This document shows positions 9,806 through 18,295 of a stretch of 64,000 nucleotides of DNA, piece after piece; the first letter of the stretch is position 1, and each line of letters begins with the position of its first letter. Origin of the DNA: Enterocloster aldenensis (GTDB lineage: Bacteria; Bacillota; Clostridia; Lachnospirales; Lachnospiraceae); the NCBI RefSeq assembly GCF_003434055.1, contig NZ_QVEX01000008.1, positions 142,527 through 206,526 of the forward strand, written 5' to 3'. Position numbers and translations under genes: made by a program. A model generated the notes under the pieces. It did not search any database, was not told where the DNA came from, and saw nothing but the letters and a program-made list of their open reading frames with translations.

Positions 9806-10891
9806 CTATTTATCTTTTTCAGCAACTGGATTTACTGTGATTTCTCCGGAAACTACCTTTTCCTTTGCATCTTCGACTGCTTTCAGGACATCTTCCGGCA
9901 AATCATATTGTTCTTTGGTGGGAAGCGCCAAATACACATTGTCATTTTCCAATCCATACCAAAACACGCCAACTTCAAATCTGTCTTCTGCAATTTCCTT
10001 CATGGCATTGTATATCCATTGGTCATATGCGATTGCCATTGAACCGATGACCTGGCCGGGAAGCACACCATTCTGGTTGACATCAACACCGATACACAGT
10101 CCTCCGGTTTCCTTTGCAGCGTCAAACATCCCAAGACCTGATTTAGCTGCGGCTGCATATACAATATCGCAGCCCTGATTATACAACATCAGCGCCAAAT
10201 CCTTTCCCTTTGTAGGGTCTTCAAAGGAACCTACATACACAGGATCCACAACGATATCAGGATTCACGGATTTGGCCCCCTGTTCATAACCTGCCAGGAA
10301 GCGGTTAATCTCAGCATTATCCTGTCCGCCTATAAAGCCGATATGGTTTGTTTTGGTAATCATGCCAGCTTCCACTCCGGCCAGATAAGAACCTTCATGT
10401 TCCTGTCCTAACAGACACTTCATATTATCCAGTTCTACCTCGCCTAAGGTCAGTACAAAATCCACATCCGGATAATCCGGCGCCACCTTGGAAGTTGCAT
10501 CTACCAGTTCCACATTCAGCGCAACAACAATATCATAGCCATCTTCACAAAGAGCCCTTATGCTTTCCTCATATTCGCCCTTCTGAACCTCCACAATCTG
10601 GGTTTCCATACCATATTCATCTGCAGCCTTCATGAATCCGCTGTGGCAAAGGTCCGTCACCCCCTGGTCCCCCAATTTCTGGGCGGTTACCAAAGCTGCT
10701 TTCATACCTGCTTTTTCCTCGGTTTTCTTCTCAGTTGCTTTTTCCTGGTTGTCTGGTTTTGTTTCCTCTGTACCCGCAGCTGATGCCGGTGCCTGGGTAG
10801 CCGCTGTGCCTGCTCCTTTGCATCCTCCCATGGATGCTGCCAGCATTGTCATACACATAACTAACGTGAGCCACTTCTTGGTTTTCTTCAT
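9806..10891 (-). CDS. BMP family lipoprotein, ABC substrate-binding protein
   Basis: A 361-residue extracytoplasmic binding protein. A signal peptide of about 23 residues ends in a lipobox with C24 (SMGGC), followed by a low-complexity Ala/Thr/Glu/Lys linker to about residue 62. The mature part matches the Bmp/PnrA fold, including the GGQDNAEINRFLAGYEQGAK segment. Members bind nucleosides. Because it is the first transporter gene after the enzymes, it probably delivers their substrate. The gene is 24 bases downstream of the hydantoinase gene. Confidence 0.92.
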   Translation of the reverse strand: MKKTKKWLTLVMCMTMLAASMGGCKGAGTAATQAPASAAGTEETKPDNQEKATEKKTEEKAGMKAALVTAQKLGDQGVTDLCHSGFMKAADEYGMETQIVEVQKGEYEESIRALCEDGYDIVVALNVELVDATSKVAPDYPDVDFVLTLGEVELDNMKCLLGQEHEGSYLAGVEAGMITKTNHIGFIGGQDNAEINRFLAGYEQGAKSVNPDIVVDPVYVGSFEDPTKGKDLALMLYNQGCDIVYAAAAKSGLGMFDAAKETGGLCIGVDVNQNGVLPGQVIGSMAIAYDQWIYNAMKEIAEDRFEVGVFWYGLENDNVYLALPTKEQYDLPEDVLKAVEDAKEKVVSGEITVNPVAEKDK

Positions 10892-10915
10892 ATTCTTTTT
10901 CCTCCTTGGAATATA

Positions 10916-12283
10916 TTAAATTTGGCGTGGTATGAACATACCATAGCCTGAATCCATAGTAATGGTGTCATCCTTATAAACAGTAGTACCTCGTACAATA
11001 GTCTCGCGGACAGCTGCTTCAGATTGATATCCCTCGAATATCCCGCAATCCAGTAATGTTTTGGAAAATGATTTCATTCCTTCATAAACCCATTTCCTGT
11101 TTAAGTCCACAATAGCAAAATCTGCATCCTTTCCCACTTCTATTGCCCCTTTTTGCTGCAGGCCAAAAATCCTGGCCGCATTAATGGATGTCATCCTGGC
11201 AATCTGGTGCAGCGGCAGGCCACGTTTGACATATCCTTCTGTAATCATGATGGTGAGCATAAGTTCAACACCCCCAAATCCCGGTAATGCATCCCAGATA
11301 TTATCCGCCTCCAGCTTTTCCTGCTCAGAATATGGACCATGATCTGTTCCGATTACATCAATATTACCGTTCAGCACATGGTCCCATAACCGTTCCAGGT
11401 TATCCCTTGGCCTGATTGGCGGATTGCATTTTGCAAATGCGCCGCACTCATCCATGCGGGTATTATCATATGCAAGATAATGTGGGCATGTTTCTGTATA
11501 TACATGATGTCCCTGTCTTCTGGCCTCCAGGGTTGCATCCACTCCCTCTGCAGCGCTCATATGGCATATCAGCAAATCTGTACCATATACCTTAGAAAAC
11601 AGGACAGCTCTTTGAATGGCTTCCACCTCTGAAAAAGCCGGACGGCCTTCATGATACCTGGATGGCTGCCGGATGCCTTCTTCCTTTTTCCATTGACAGA
11701 AATTGCTTACAATATCTGCATTCTCAGCATGTACGGCAATCATACCTCCAAATTTTGAAACCTTTTCCATTGCACGGCATAATTCGTGGTCCGGCAAATG
11801 TGGATAATCCGGATTTGCATAGGAGATAAATACCTTGAATGCACAGCAGCCCAGCTCATTCATCTCCTCCAGACGGTCTATGGAGGCAGGTATGCAGCCT
11901 CCCCATAATCCAAAGTCAATGACAGAGTTTTCTTTTGCAACATTATATTTCAGTTCAAACGATGGCTTGTCCACCACCGGCGGAATGCTAAGAGGCATTT
12001 CCAGGGTGGTTGTCACGCCTCCCCTTGCACAGCATCTTGTAGCGTGATGGAAATCCTCCCTGTAATTCTGCGGGCCTGGTTCCCAATAATGGGCATGGGT
12101 ATCAATCAGACCTGGAAATACCGTAAGACCCTCTATTACCCTTACCTCTTTTGCCTCAACTACAAACCCAGGCGCCAAAATCGCCGCAATCTTCCCATCT
12201 TTAACAGCTATATTAGCTTTCCTGACCCCATTTTCAAAAACAACATCTCCATCAGCCAACAGCAAATCATAACATAACCCCAT
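10916..12283 (-). CDS. Hydantoinase/allantoinase/dihydroorotase-like amidohydrolase
   Basis: A 455-residue cyclic amidohydrolase. The metal-binding DTHAHYWEPG is at residues 61-70 (H63, H65). A lysine in CAFKVFISY is the likely carboxylated bridging residue, and HAEN and GTDHGPYS supply further ligands. The reaction is hydrolytic opening of a cyclic amide such as hydantoin, allantoin or dihydropyrimidine. Start MGLCYD was chosen because AGGAGG lies 7 bases upstream, overlapping the TAG of the M20 gene. Between allantoinase and hydantoinase, sequence alone does not decide. Confidence 0.87.
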   Translation of the reverse strand: MGLCYDLLLADGDVVFENGVRKANIAVKDGKIAAILAPGFVVEAKEVRVIEGLTVFPGLIDTHAHYWEPGPQNYREDFHHATRCCARGGVTTTLEMPLSIPPVVDKPSFELKYNVAKENSVIDFGLWGGCIPASIDRLEEMNELGCCAFKVFISYANPDYPHLPDHELCRAMEKVSKFGGMIAVHAENADIVSNFCQWKKEEGIRQPSRYHEGRPAFSEVEAIQRAVLFSKVYGTDLLICHMSAAEGVDATLEARRQGHHVYTETCPHYLAYDNTRMDECGAFAKCNPPIRPRDNLERLWDHVLNGNIDVIGTDHGPYSEQEKLEADNIWDALPGFGGVELMLTIMITEGYVKRGLPLHQIARMTSINAARIFGLQQKGAIEVGKDADFAIVDLNRKWVYEGMKSFSKTLLDCGIFEGYQSEAAVRETIVRGTTVYKDDTITMDSGYGMFIPRQI

Positions 12284-12294
12284 GTTTCTACCTC

Positions 12295-13521
12295 CTACTC
12301 TGACACACCACATACATCAATTGCTGTCAGCGCATAAATCAGAGCTGCCTTAGCCAGCTCACTGGTTTCTACCCACTCTACGTCCGAATGTGCACAACCG
12401 ATGTCCCCTGGTCCATACATAATGGATGGTATGCCAGCCAATGTGCAGAGCAATCCGGAATCCCCCCAATATGTTTCCCCCTTTATAGGATATTCCTTTT
12501 TAAGTACCGCCTTACTGTTGCTTTGAATGGACCTGACCAGTATATTATCCGGTGATATCTCCATTGCAGGTCTGTACATGTCAATAAATTCAACAGTTGC
12601 ATGGATACCCTCCCGCCCTGAGGCAACTTCCTCTGCTAATTTCCTGAATTCCTCCTCAATCCCTTTGATTGTCTGAGTGGGAATCCATCTGACATCAATA
12701 TGTACCTTGCACAAATCTGGTATAATGCCTGCAAATGTAGGGCTTTCACCTAAAAGGTATGGCATATTGGCTTTTGCCGCTCCCTGGACTAATCCCACAT
12801 TAATTGTGGGCGGGCTGCAGAAAGCATGCTTTTTGGAAGACCATTCCGGAATCATTTCATTTTCCACCCTGCGTATGAATTCTGCTGCTGCATAGTTGGC
12901 ATTGGCTCCGTTCCATGGCACACTGGAATGAACGGATCGTCCATAAAAAGTAACCGTAAAATAATCACATCCCTTATGGGCCACAACCGGCTGCAGGGAT
13001 GTGGGTTCACCTACAATAGCCAGGTCTGTTAAAGGTCCGTTTCTTACGATATAGCGTGTCCCTTCACTTCCGGCCGCATCTTCATCAATCACCCCAGCAT
13101 ACACCAGATTCCCCTTCAGCTTCACATCTGCGTCTTTAAGAAGCTTCATGGCGTATGCCATTGTGGCCACGCCGCTCTTCATATCAGCAGTACCGCGCCC
13201 ATACATTTTTCCATCCTTAATTACAGCGCCAAACGGATCCTCCATCCCAAAAGGCGGCACAGTATCAATATGGCCATTAAACATCAGGCTTTTCCCTTCT
13301 CCTGTCCCATGCAATACTGCCACCACATTAGGGCGCCCGGGATAGACTTCCTGCTGATACGCATCAATCCCCGCTTTCATAAAATAGTCCAATAGATAAT
13401 CAGATATTGGCTTCTCCCTCTTTTCCTGTGCCCAATGACTTGGAATCTGCACAATTTTTCTTACCAGCTCAATTGCTTCTTCATCCTTTACAAGGGCTTT
13501 CACCCGTTCCTTTGCATCCAT
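12295..13521 (-). CDS. M20 family metallohydrolase (ArgE/DapE-like)
   Basis: A 408-residue dinuclear zinc hydrolase. The metal motifs are FNGHIDTVPP, YGRGTADMKSG and DEDAAGSEG, with the dimerisation (lid) domain in the middle. The family removes acyl or carbamoyl groups from amino acids. Next to a hydantoinase-like gene, an N-carbamoyl or N-acyl amino-acid hydrolase acting on the ring-opened product is plausible. The stop codon is shared with the ribosome site of the next gene. Confidence 0.88.
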   Translation of the reverse strand: MDAKERVKALVKDEEAIELVRKIVQIPSHWAQEKREKPISDYLLDYFMKAGIDAYQQEVYPGRPNVVAVLHGTGEGKSLMFNGHIDTVPPFGMEDPFGAVIKDGKMYGRGTADMKSGVATMAYAMKLLKDADVKLKGNLVYAGVIDEDAAGSEGTRYIVRNGPLTDLAIVGEPTSLQPVVAHKGCDYFTVTFYGRSVHSSVPWNGANANYAAAEFIRRVENEMIPEWSSKKHAFCSPPTINVGLVQGAAKANMPYLLGESPTFAGIIPDLCKVHIDVRWIPTQTIKGIEEEFRKLAEEVASGREGIHATVEFIDMYRPAMEISPDNILVRSIQSNSKAVLKKEYPIKGETYWGDSGLLCTLAGIPSIMYGPGDIGCAHSDVEWVETSELAKAALIYALTAIDVCGVSE

Positions 13522-13539
13522 TTTCCCACCCCTTCCTCA

Positions 13540-13926
13540 TTATCGGCAAACAGCAACCGCTTCTATCTCGATGACCATATCCCCATTGAATTTCCCAACC
13601 TGCATTGTACTCCTTGCCGGCGGATCATTAGGAAAATACTGTTTGTACACCTCATTAAATTTTGCAAACTCATCAATATCCTTAACAAAAACAAGGGTCT
13701 TTACTACATGCTCCAAATCCGATCCTGCTTCTTCCAAAATTATCTTCATATTTTTAATAATTTGTTCCGTCTGCCCCGCAATGTCTCCTGGCGCAATCAT
13801 TTCCTGGGTGACCGGGTCATTGGCGGTAATACCTGCTGTATATATTAAGTCACCCACCTTATAGGCCTGTGAATACCATCCCCCTGGTTTTGCCGCTTTG
13901 TCGGTTTTGATTACAACCTTCTCCAT
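13540..13926 (-). CDS. RidA family protein
   Basis: A 128-residue YjgF/YER057c/UK114 protein. It has the conserved TAGI, the FVKDI segment and an arginine (R105 in PPARSTMQV) that binds the imine/enamine carboxylate. RidA proteins hydrolyse reactive enamines and imines, or in the Rut pathway aminoacrylate. As first gene of the catabolic operon it probably clears a reactive intermediate. GAGGAGG precedes the ATG. The 13.93-13.98 kb leader shows a CCAAAA/TTTTGG repeat. Confidence 0.92.
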   Translation of the reverse strand: MEKVVIKTDKAAKPGGWYSQAYKVGDLIYTAGITANDPVTQEMIAPGDIAGQTEQIIKNMKIILEEAGSDLEHVVKTLVFVKDIDEFAKFNEVYKQYFPNDPPARSTMQVGKFNGDMVIEIEAVAVCR

Positions 13927-13980
13927 CGTATATCCTCCTCATATGTTTTTATTCCAAAACCCCCAAGGAATTTTGGGTAC

Positions 13981-14034
13981 AAAAAATACACCTTCTTCAA
14001 TTCCCTGAAAAAGAATCCGGTTCCGGTGTATTTT
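13981..14034 (-). terminator. Terminator between the YheO-type regulator and the ridA operon
   Basis: AAAATACACC (14025-14034 read on the minus strand) and GGTGTATTTT (13983-13992) form a perfect 10-bp stem, with a weaker inner stem and a T-rich 3' side on the minus strand. It lies after the regulator stop, so the regulator and the catabolic operon may be separate transcripts, or this is an attenuator. Confidence 0.6.
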
Positions 14035-14123
14035 ATTGTGCTGCTTGTGTCGCCCTGTGTAAATGGCAGGCACTGTATGCCTGAGCATTCACACTGGGTG
14101 GCACTGGTTAACAAGCTGCCCGC

Positions 14124-14786
14124 CTATTCAGTTTTTGTTCCTGCTTCTTCCTTTTTTATCATATCCAGATATGTATACATGGTATATTTGGATATTCCCA
14201 GAAATGACTGTATGCGCTCTCCTGATTTGGTTATGAGAAATGCTCCCTTATCATTGAGATATTTCAGGAACTGGAGCTTCTCTTCCTTATTCATGACGCC
14301 TGCAGGCTTGCCCACCAGCTTCTGGCCTTCCTGAAGAAGATATTCCAATAACTGATTCACTTCTGTTACAAAAACTTCCTGTTTGTCTGCTGCGTTGATA
14401 TCATAGTGGTTCATTTCCTTCAGATAGCTTTCCAGCTTAACGCTTTCCGTAATATCTGTATTGACACAGAGACAGCCGATGAGACTGCCTTCATCATCCT
14501 TAATGTACAGGGACGAGGACCTTAATATCCGGTTATCCCTCAGCTGGGTGATGTAGTTAAAACGGTTGCCGTCCTTTACCGTTCCCTGCAGGACCTCAAG
14601 TCCCAGGTTGCTTCCGGTGCCTCCCACTTCACGTCCTGTTATGTGGCCATTGCGGATATCCACAATCGTATTGGCATAATCCTTTTTTAAATCATGAAGG
14701 ACCACCTCTGTGTGTGAACCAAGCTGCTGCTCCAGCATGTCCATTAACTGTGTCATAAACTCTTTTTCATCGTTTAAAGTTTTCAT
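14124..14786 (-). CDS. YheO-type PAS and helix-turn-helix transcriptional regulator
   Basis: A 220-residue regulator. The N-terminal half (about residues 8-120) matches the YheO PAS-like sensor, with HTEVVLHDL and IVDIRNGHITGREVGG. The C-terminal part (about 165-215) is an HTH with QFLKYLNDKGAFLITKSGERIQSFLGISKYTMYTYL. DauR-type relatives control amino-acid or base catabolism. The start is MKTLNDE, with AAGGA 8 bases upstream; a longer frame lacks a site. Its place upstream of the ridA operon suggests it controls that operon. Confidence 0.88.
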   Translation of the reverse strand: MKTLNDEKEFMTQLMDMLEQQLGSHTEVVLHDLKKDYANTIVDIRNGHITGREVGGTGSNLGLEVLQGTVKDGNRFNYITQLRDNRILRSSSLYIKDDEGSLIGCLCVNTDITESVKLESYLKEMNHYDINAADKQEVFVTEVNQLLEYLLQEGQKLVGKPAGVMNKEEKLQFLKYLNDKGAFLITKSGERIQSFLGISKYTMYTYLDMIKKEEAGTKTE

Positions 14787-14960
14787 ATCCTTATTTCCTT
14801 TTCTGATTGTATGATAGCACACTTTTTGTCTGCCGTAAAGACTTTTTGTAAGATTATTGTGTTTTTGTATCTTTTATACCATTTACGCTATTATATTTTA
14901 TGCATATTTAACATTTTTTGTCCCGTATTTAGGTCGTTACAAGACTTTTTGTTTTGTCTA
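14787..14960 (-). promoter_or_regulatory. Regulator promoter region with repeated ACAAAAAGT boxes
   Basis: On the minus strand a TTTACG-17-TATCAT promoter lies about 30 bases upstream of the regulator start. Copies of (A/G)ACTTTTTGT (plus-strand reading) occur at 14821-14830, 14841-14850, 14911-14922 (one variant base) and 14942-14951. They could be binding sites. The remaining bases to 15100 are pyrimidine-rich, with no gene seen. Confidence 0.4.
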
Positions 14961-15099
14961 TCCCCTTCCTTTCCCATTTTACATCCCATCACATAAATAC
15001 CTTTTCCCATATCTTACATAAAGTCAGCTTCCTCCCTATTGTACCCAATATTGCCAGCCGCATCAACCCCCTCCCATGATTCCCACCCAAATACCTCCA

Positions 15100-15141
15100 T
15101 AAAAATAAGGCACCGGATACCTTCAAGGTAATCCAATGCCT
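15100..15141 (-). terminator. Terminator of the corC-oadB operon
   Basis: AGGCA/TGCCT and GGATACCTT/AAGGTAATCC form a stacked stem with a tiny loop, followed on the minus strand by a U-rich tail. It lies 72 bases after the small gamma-like gene. Two further small hairpins (around 15175-15215) sit between them. Confidence 0.75.
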
Positions 15142-15212
15142 CATTCCACTAATTCAGCCAGCCGGAAACCGGATATGGGCAGCGGCAAATGCCGCCCGGC
15201 AGCACCTGCCGG

Positions 15213-15356
15213 CTATTCCTCTTCCTTATCCTTCCTATTCCCGGTAATCTTCCCAAGCACCATGACTGCCGCCATGATAACCACAATCGCCACAAATATG
15301 CCGCCCATTCCTTTTCCCATGATTTCCAGGGCGATTTCCACATTCGCCATATTCAT
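15213..15356 (-). CDS. OadG-related small membrane subunit (47 residues)
   Basis: This short gene reads MNMANVEIALEIMGKGMGGI, then one strongly hydrophobic segment (about residues 18-35) and a charged end (RKDKEEE). AAGGAGG is 8 bases before the ATG. The pattern of an N-terminal helix, one membrane span and a short charged tail is that of the gamma subunit (OadG/MmdC type) of sodium-pumping decarboxylases, but without the usual long Ala/Pro linker. It lies directly after the beta subunit gene, which supports the assignment. Confidence 0.75.
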   Translation of the reverse strand: MNMANVEIALEIMGKGMGGIFVAIVVIMAAVMVLGKITGNRKDKEEE

Positions 15357-15398
15357 TCTACACATCCTCCTTACAGAACGTCTGCTTCTTCTATGATG

Positions 15399-16547
15399 TT
15401 ACAGATACTGGGTCACAATGCTGATGACCAGTCCGCCTGCGATAACCGATGCCACCTGGCCCGAAACATTGGTCCCAGCTGCCTGCATCAGGATAATGTT
15501 GCCCGGTTCCTCCTTGGCAGCCATCTTCTGTACGACCCTGGAGGACATGGGGAATGCGGAAATGCCGCAGCCTCCAATCATAGGATTGACCGGCTTTTTC
15601 CCTGCCAATTTCAGGAAAACATTTACAAGTTTTGCAAAAAGCACGCCGCCAATGGTATCAAACACAAATGCCACCAGGCCCAAAGCCATGATCATAAGGG
15701 TTGCCGGATTAACAAACTGCTCCGCCCTCATGCTGAAGGAAATGGTGATTCCTAAAAGCAGGGTAATCAGGTTCGCCAGTTCATTCTGCGCGGACTGGCT
15801 CAAGGTATTTAACACACAGCATTCCCGCAGCAGGTTGCCGAACATGAGGAAGCCCACCAGCGCCACGGACTGGGGGGAAATCATTCCCACAATCATGGTC
15901 ACTGCAATGGGAAATGAAATACGCAGGGCCCTGTTCACACTCTTTGGATTATAATCCATATGGATGCAACGTTCCTTATGGGTGGTGACAAGGCGGATGG
16001 CAAATGGCTGGATGATGGGGACCAGCGCCATATAGGAATACGCCGCCACTGCAATGGGTCCCATGTAATTGGATTTAAGCACCTGGGACACCAGGATGGA
16101 GGTAGGTCCGTCTGCCGCCCCGATGATTCCTATGGATGCCGCGTCCTTCAGGTCAAATCCCAGCATGCAGGCCACGATAATGGTCACGAATATGCCAAGC
16201 TGGGCAGCCGCCCCAAACAGGAACAGCACCGGCTGGCTTAAAAGCGGCCCAAAATCAATCATGGCCCCGATTCCGATAAACAGAAGGATCGGCATTGCCT
16301 CGGACGCCTCAATCCCGGTCTTAAACAGCCACTCAATGATACCGGCCGCAGGCACCTTTCCCTGCACCATCTGGTCAATCACACCGGAATAAGGCAGATT
16401 CACAAGAATCGCGCCAAATCCCAACGGAAGCAGCAGGGACGGCTCATACTCCTTTTTTACCGCCAGCCAGATAAGGCCGATCCCTATGGCATACATAATC
16501 ATCTTCTGCCATGTAACTGCCATGATCCCGTCCAACAAAAAGCCCAT
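15399..16547 (-). CDS. Sodium ion-translocating decarboxylase, beta subunit (OadB/MmdB/GcdB family)
   Basis: A 382-residue polytopic membrane protein. It contains the conserved GAADGPTSI segment, where the sodium-binding aspartate lies, and FPMSSRVVQK near the C terminus. The family uses decarboxylation of a biotin-bound acyl group to export sodium. Start MGFLLDG was chosen because AGGAGG is 8 bases upstream. No alpha (carboxyltransferase) or biotin-carrier gene is adjacent, so its partners are elsewhere or absent. The gap after corC is only 26 bases. Confidence 0.92.
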   Translation of the reverse strand: MGFLLDGIMAVTWQKMIMYAIGIGLIWLAVKKEYEPSLLLPLGFGAILVNLPYSGVIDQMVQGKVPAAGIIEWLFKTGIEASEAMPILLFIGIGAMIDFGPLLSQPVLFLFGAAAQLGIFVTIIVACMLGFDLKDAASIGIIGAADGPTSILVSQVLKSNYMGPIAVAAYSYMALVPIIQPFAIRLVTTHKERCIHMDYNPKSVNRALRISFPIAVTMIVGMISPQSVALVGFLMFGNLLRECCVLNTLSQSAQNELANLITLLLGITISFSMRAEQFVNPATLMIMALGLVAFVFDTIGGVLFAKLVNVFLKLAGKKPVNPMIGGCGISAFPMSSRVVQKMAAKEEPGNIILMQAAGTNVSGQVASVIAGGLVISIVTQYL

Positions 16548-16573
16548 AATCATTTCCTCCTTGCCGTATACAG

Positions 16574-17920
16574 CTATACTTCCTCAGCTGCCTCCTCTTT
16601 CTTTGTCTCCTTTAAGGTCATTTTCACATAACTGATGACCCTTTCATCCATGCCCTCCACTTCAAAGTCCGCCTCCGCTGTCACAACCGTAATGGGAAGT
16701 CCGGTCTGGCCGGGTATGTAGCCCAGCTGTTCCATGAGATAACCGGATAAGGTATCGCAGGAACTGTCTATGTGAAGGTGCATCTCCTCCTTTAAGTCAA
16801 AGAGGGATATGCTGCCGGATACCCGGTAAACCCGGTGTGGTTCCAGTTCAAGGATTTCAGGCTCCACCTCCTCATATTCCTCATGGATATCACCCACGAT
16901 TTCCTCAATCAGGTCCTCCAGGGTCACCATGCCGGCCACTCCGCCGTATTCATCAATCAGGATGGCAAGCTTTGTTTTATTCTTCTGCATTTCCTTAAAC
17001 AGGGCGTCCGTCCTTCTGTTTTCCGGCACAAAGTAAGGAGCCATGAGAAGGGAATGGATATCCAGGCCTTCAAAGGACTTTTTCCTTGCTTCTATGGTCA
17101 GGGCCTTAATGGACAGCACGCCTATGATATTATCAATGTCCCCTTCATACACAGGGATTTTTGAATGCATGGACTGAAGGATCCCATCAATATAATCCTC
17201 CAGCGGCTCATTAATGTCAATGGCCACCATATCCTGCCTTGGAACCATGACTTCCTTTGCCCGCTTATCATCAAAGGAGAATATGGATGTGATCATCTCC
17301 TTCTCAATATCATTAAATACACCGGTCTCACTGCCGGTTTCCAGCATGGATTTGATTTCCTCCTCCGACACATCTGTCTCAAGGTTCTCATTGTGCATGC
17401 CAATCAGCTTTAAGAAACCACTGGTGGACAGTGATAACAGTTTTATGAAAGGGTTCATGATGCGGGAAATATAATATATGGGACGTACACAGAAAAGGCT
17501 GAATCCCTGCGCCTTCTGAAGGGCAATACGCTTTGGCACCAGTTCACCGAACACCAGGTTAAAATATGCCAGTATAAGCGTGACCACCACGCCTGCCAGT
17601 GTCTGGCTGTAAGGCATCTCCCACTCCGCCATCTTCACCGCCAATACCTGTGCGATACCGGTTGCAGCAGATGCACTGGAGAAAAATCCCGCCAATGTAA
17701 TGGCTACCTGGATGGTGGACAGAAAGATAGTTGAATCCTCCATAAGCCGCTCTATAAGCGCCGCGTTTTTGTTGCCCTGCTCTGCAAGACGGCGGATTTT
17801 GTTCTTGTTGACAGACACAACTGCCATCTCTGAGCCTGCAAAGAATGCATTGATAAGTGTTAAGATAATTAAGATTGTGATTTGGAATATAATATTGGCC
17901 GCTTCCGGGTCAGATTCCAT
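16574..17920 (-). CDS. Hemolysin-family/CorC-like CNNM and CBS domain protein
   Basis: A 448-residue protein. The N-terminal CNNM (DUF21) domain (about residues 10-195) has four hydrophobic segments, and a CBS pair spans about 210-335 (VPRQDMVAIDIN...DEYGGVAGMVTLEDLIEEIVGDIHEE). A C-terminal CorC_HlyC domain follows (about 350-430). Family members are implicated in magnesium or cobalt export; hemolysin is a historical name. It is first in a probable operon with the OadB and OadG-like genes and has a clear promoter upstream. Confidence 0.93.
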   Translation of the reverse strand: MESDPEAANIIFQITILIILTLINAFFAGSEMAVVSVNKNKIRRLAEQGNKNAALIERLMEDSTIFLSTIQVAITLAGFFSSASAATGIAQVLAVKMAEWEMPYSQTLAGVVVTLILAYFNLVFGELVPKRIALQKAQGFSLFCVRPIYYISRIMNPFIKLLSLSTSGFLKLIGMHNENLETDVSEEEIKSMLETGSETGVFNDIEKEMITSIFSFDDKRAKEVMVPRQDMVAIDINEPLEDYIDGILQSMHSKIPVYEGDIDNIIGVLSIKALTIEARKKSFEGLDIHSLLMAPYFVPENRRTDALFKEMQKNKTKLAILIDEYGGVAGMVTLEDLIEEIVGDIHEEYEEVEPEILELEPHRVYRVSGSISLFDLKEEMHLHIDSSCDTLSGYLMEQLGYIPGQTGLPITVVTAEADFEVEGMDERVISYVKMTLKETKKEEAAEEV

Positions 17921-17968
17921 AATGTTTTGTTCCTCCGTTTTTTGTTAGTTTGATTGGTTCTAATGGGT

Positions 17969-17997
17969 ATTATACATAAAAAATGGGGAATTGTCAG
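17969..17997 (-). promoter_or_regulatory. Promoter of the corC-oadB operon
   Basis: On the minus strand CTGACA (17992-17997) and TATAAT (17969-17974) are spaced by exactly 17 bases, about 50 bases upstream of the ATG. This is near-consensus sigma-A. Confidence 0.75.
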
Positions 17998-18014
17998 CTA
18001 AAGATTGTATTAAG

Positions 18015-18050
18015 ATGGGGTGGATTTATGGGGATGGGCGAGGGGGGGGG
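18015..18050 (+). other. G-run tract with quadruplex potential
   Basis: G-runs of 4, 4, 3 and 9 bases lie within about 36 bases on the plus strand, just upstream of the first large palindrome. The last three runs alone could supply four G-triplets. No gene is seen. Confidence 0.5.
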
Positions 18051-18060
18051 TATTCCGTCC

Positions 18061-18295
18061 GTGAGCGGAATGGGGATGGGAGGGATGGACGCTGGCTGCG
18101 GGGCTAGCAGCTCTAAGTCTTCGGGATTCGGCGCTGGACAAGAGGCCGGCTGCCCAAACTCGCGCTTAGCTTTTACCGTTAATCTTGGTATCGGGCTCAG
18201 ACAAAGGGCGCCTGCCTCTTAGCACCGATTCCCGAAGACTAAGACCTGCACGCCCCTGTAGATGCATCCATCCCTCCCATCCCCATTCCACTCAC
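18061..18295. repeat. Large nested palindrome A (235 bp)
   Basis: The outer arms 18061-18089 and 18267-18295 are inverted complements over 29 bases with one mismatch. Further in, 18113-18135 pairs with 18221-18243 (20 of 23). Inside that, AAGAGGCCGGC and its counterpart near 18205-18220 continue the pairing. The whole can fold into one long imperfect hairpin as DNA or RNA. It holds no credible gene. It may be a REP/MITE-like element or a structured RNA; identity unknown. Confidence 0.8.

Noticed and set aside
13911..14114. Minus-strand frame of 67 codons between the YheO-type regulator and ridA
   Set aside because: It runs through the terminator hairpin and overlaps the ridA start. No family pattern or ribosome site.
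17983..18222. Plus-strand glycine-rich frame of 79 codons
   Set aside because: Composition comes from G-runs and palindrome arms. No ribosome site and no homology pattern.
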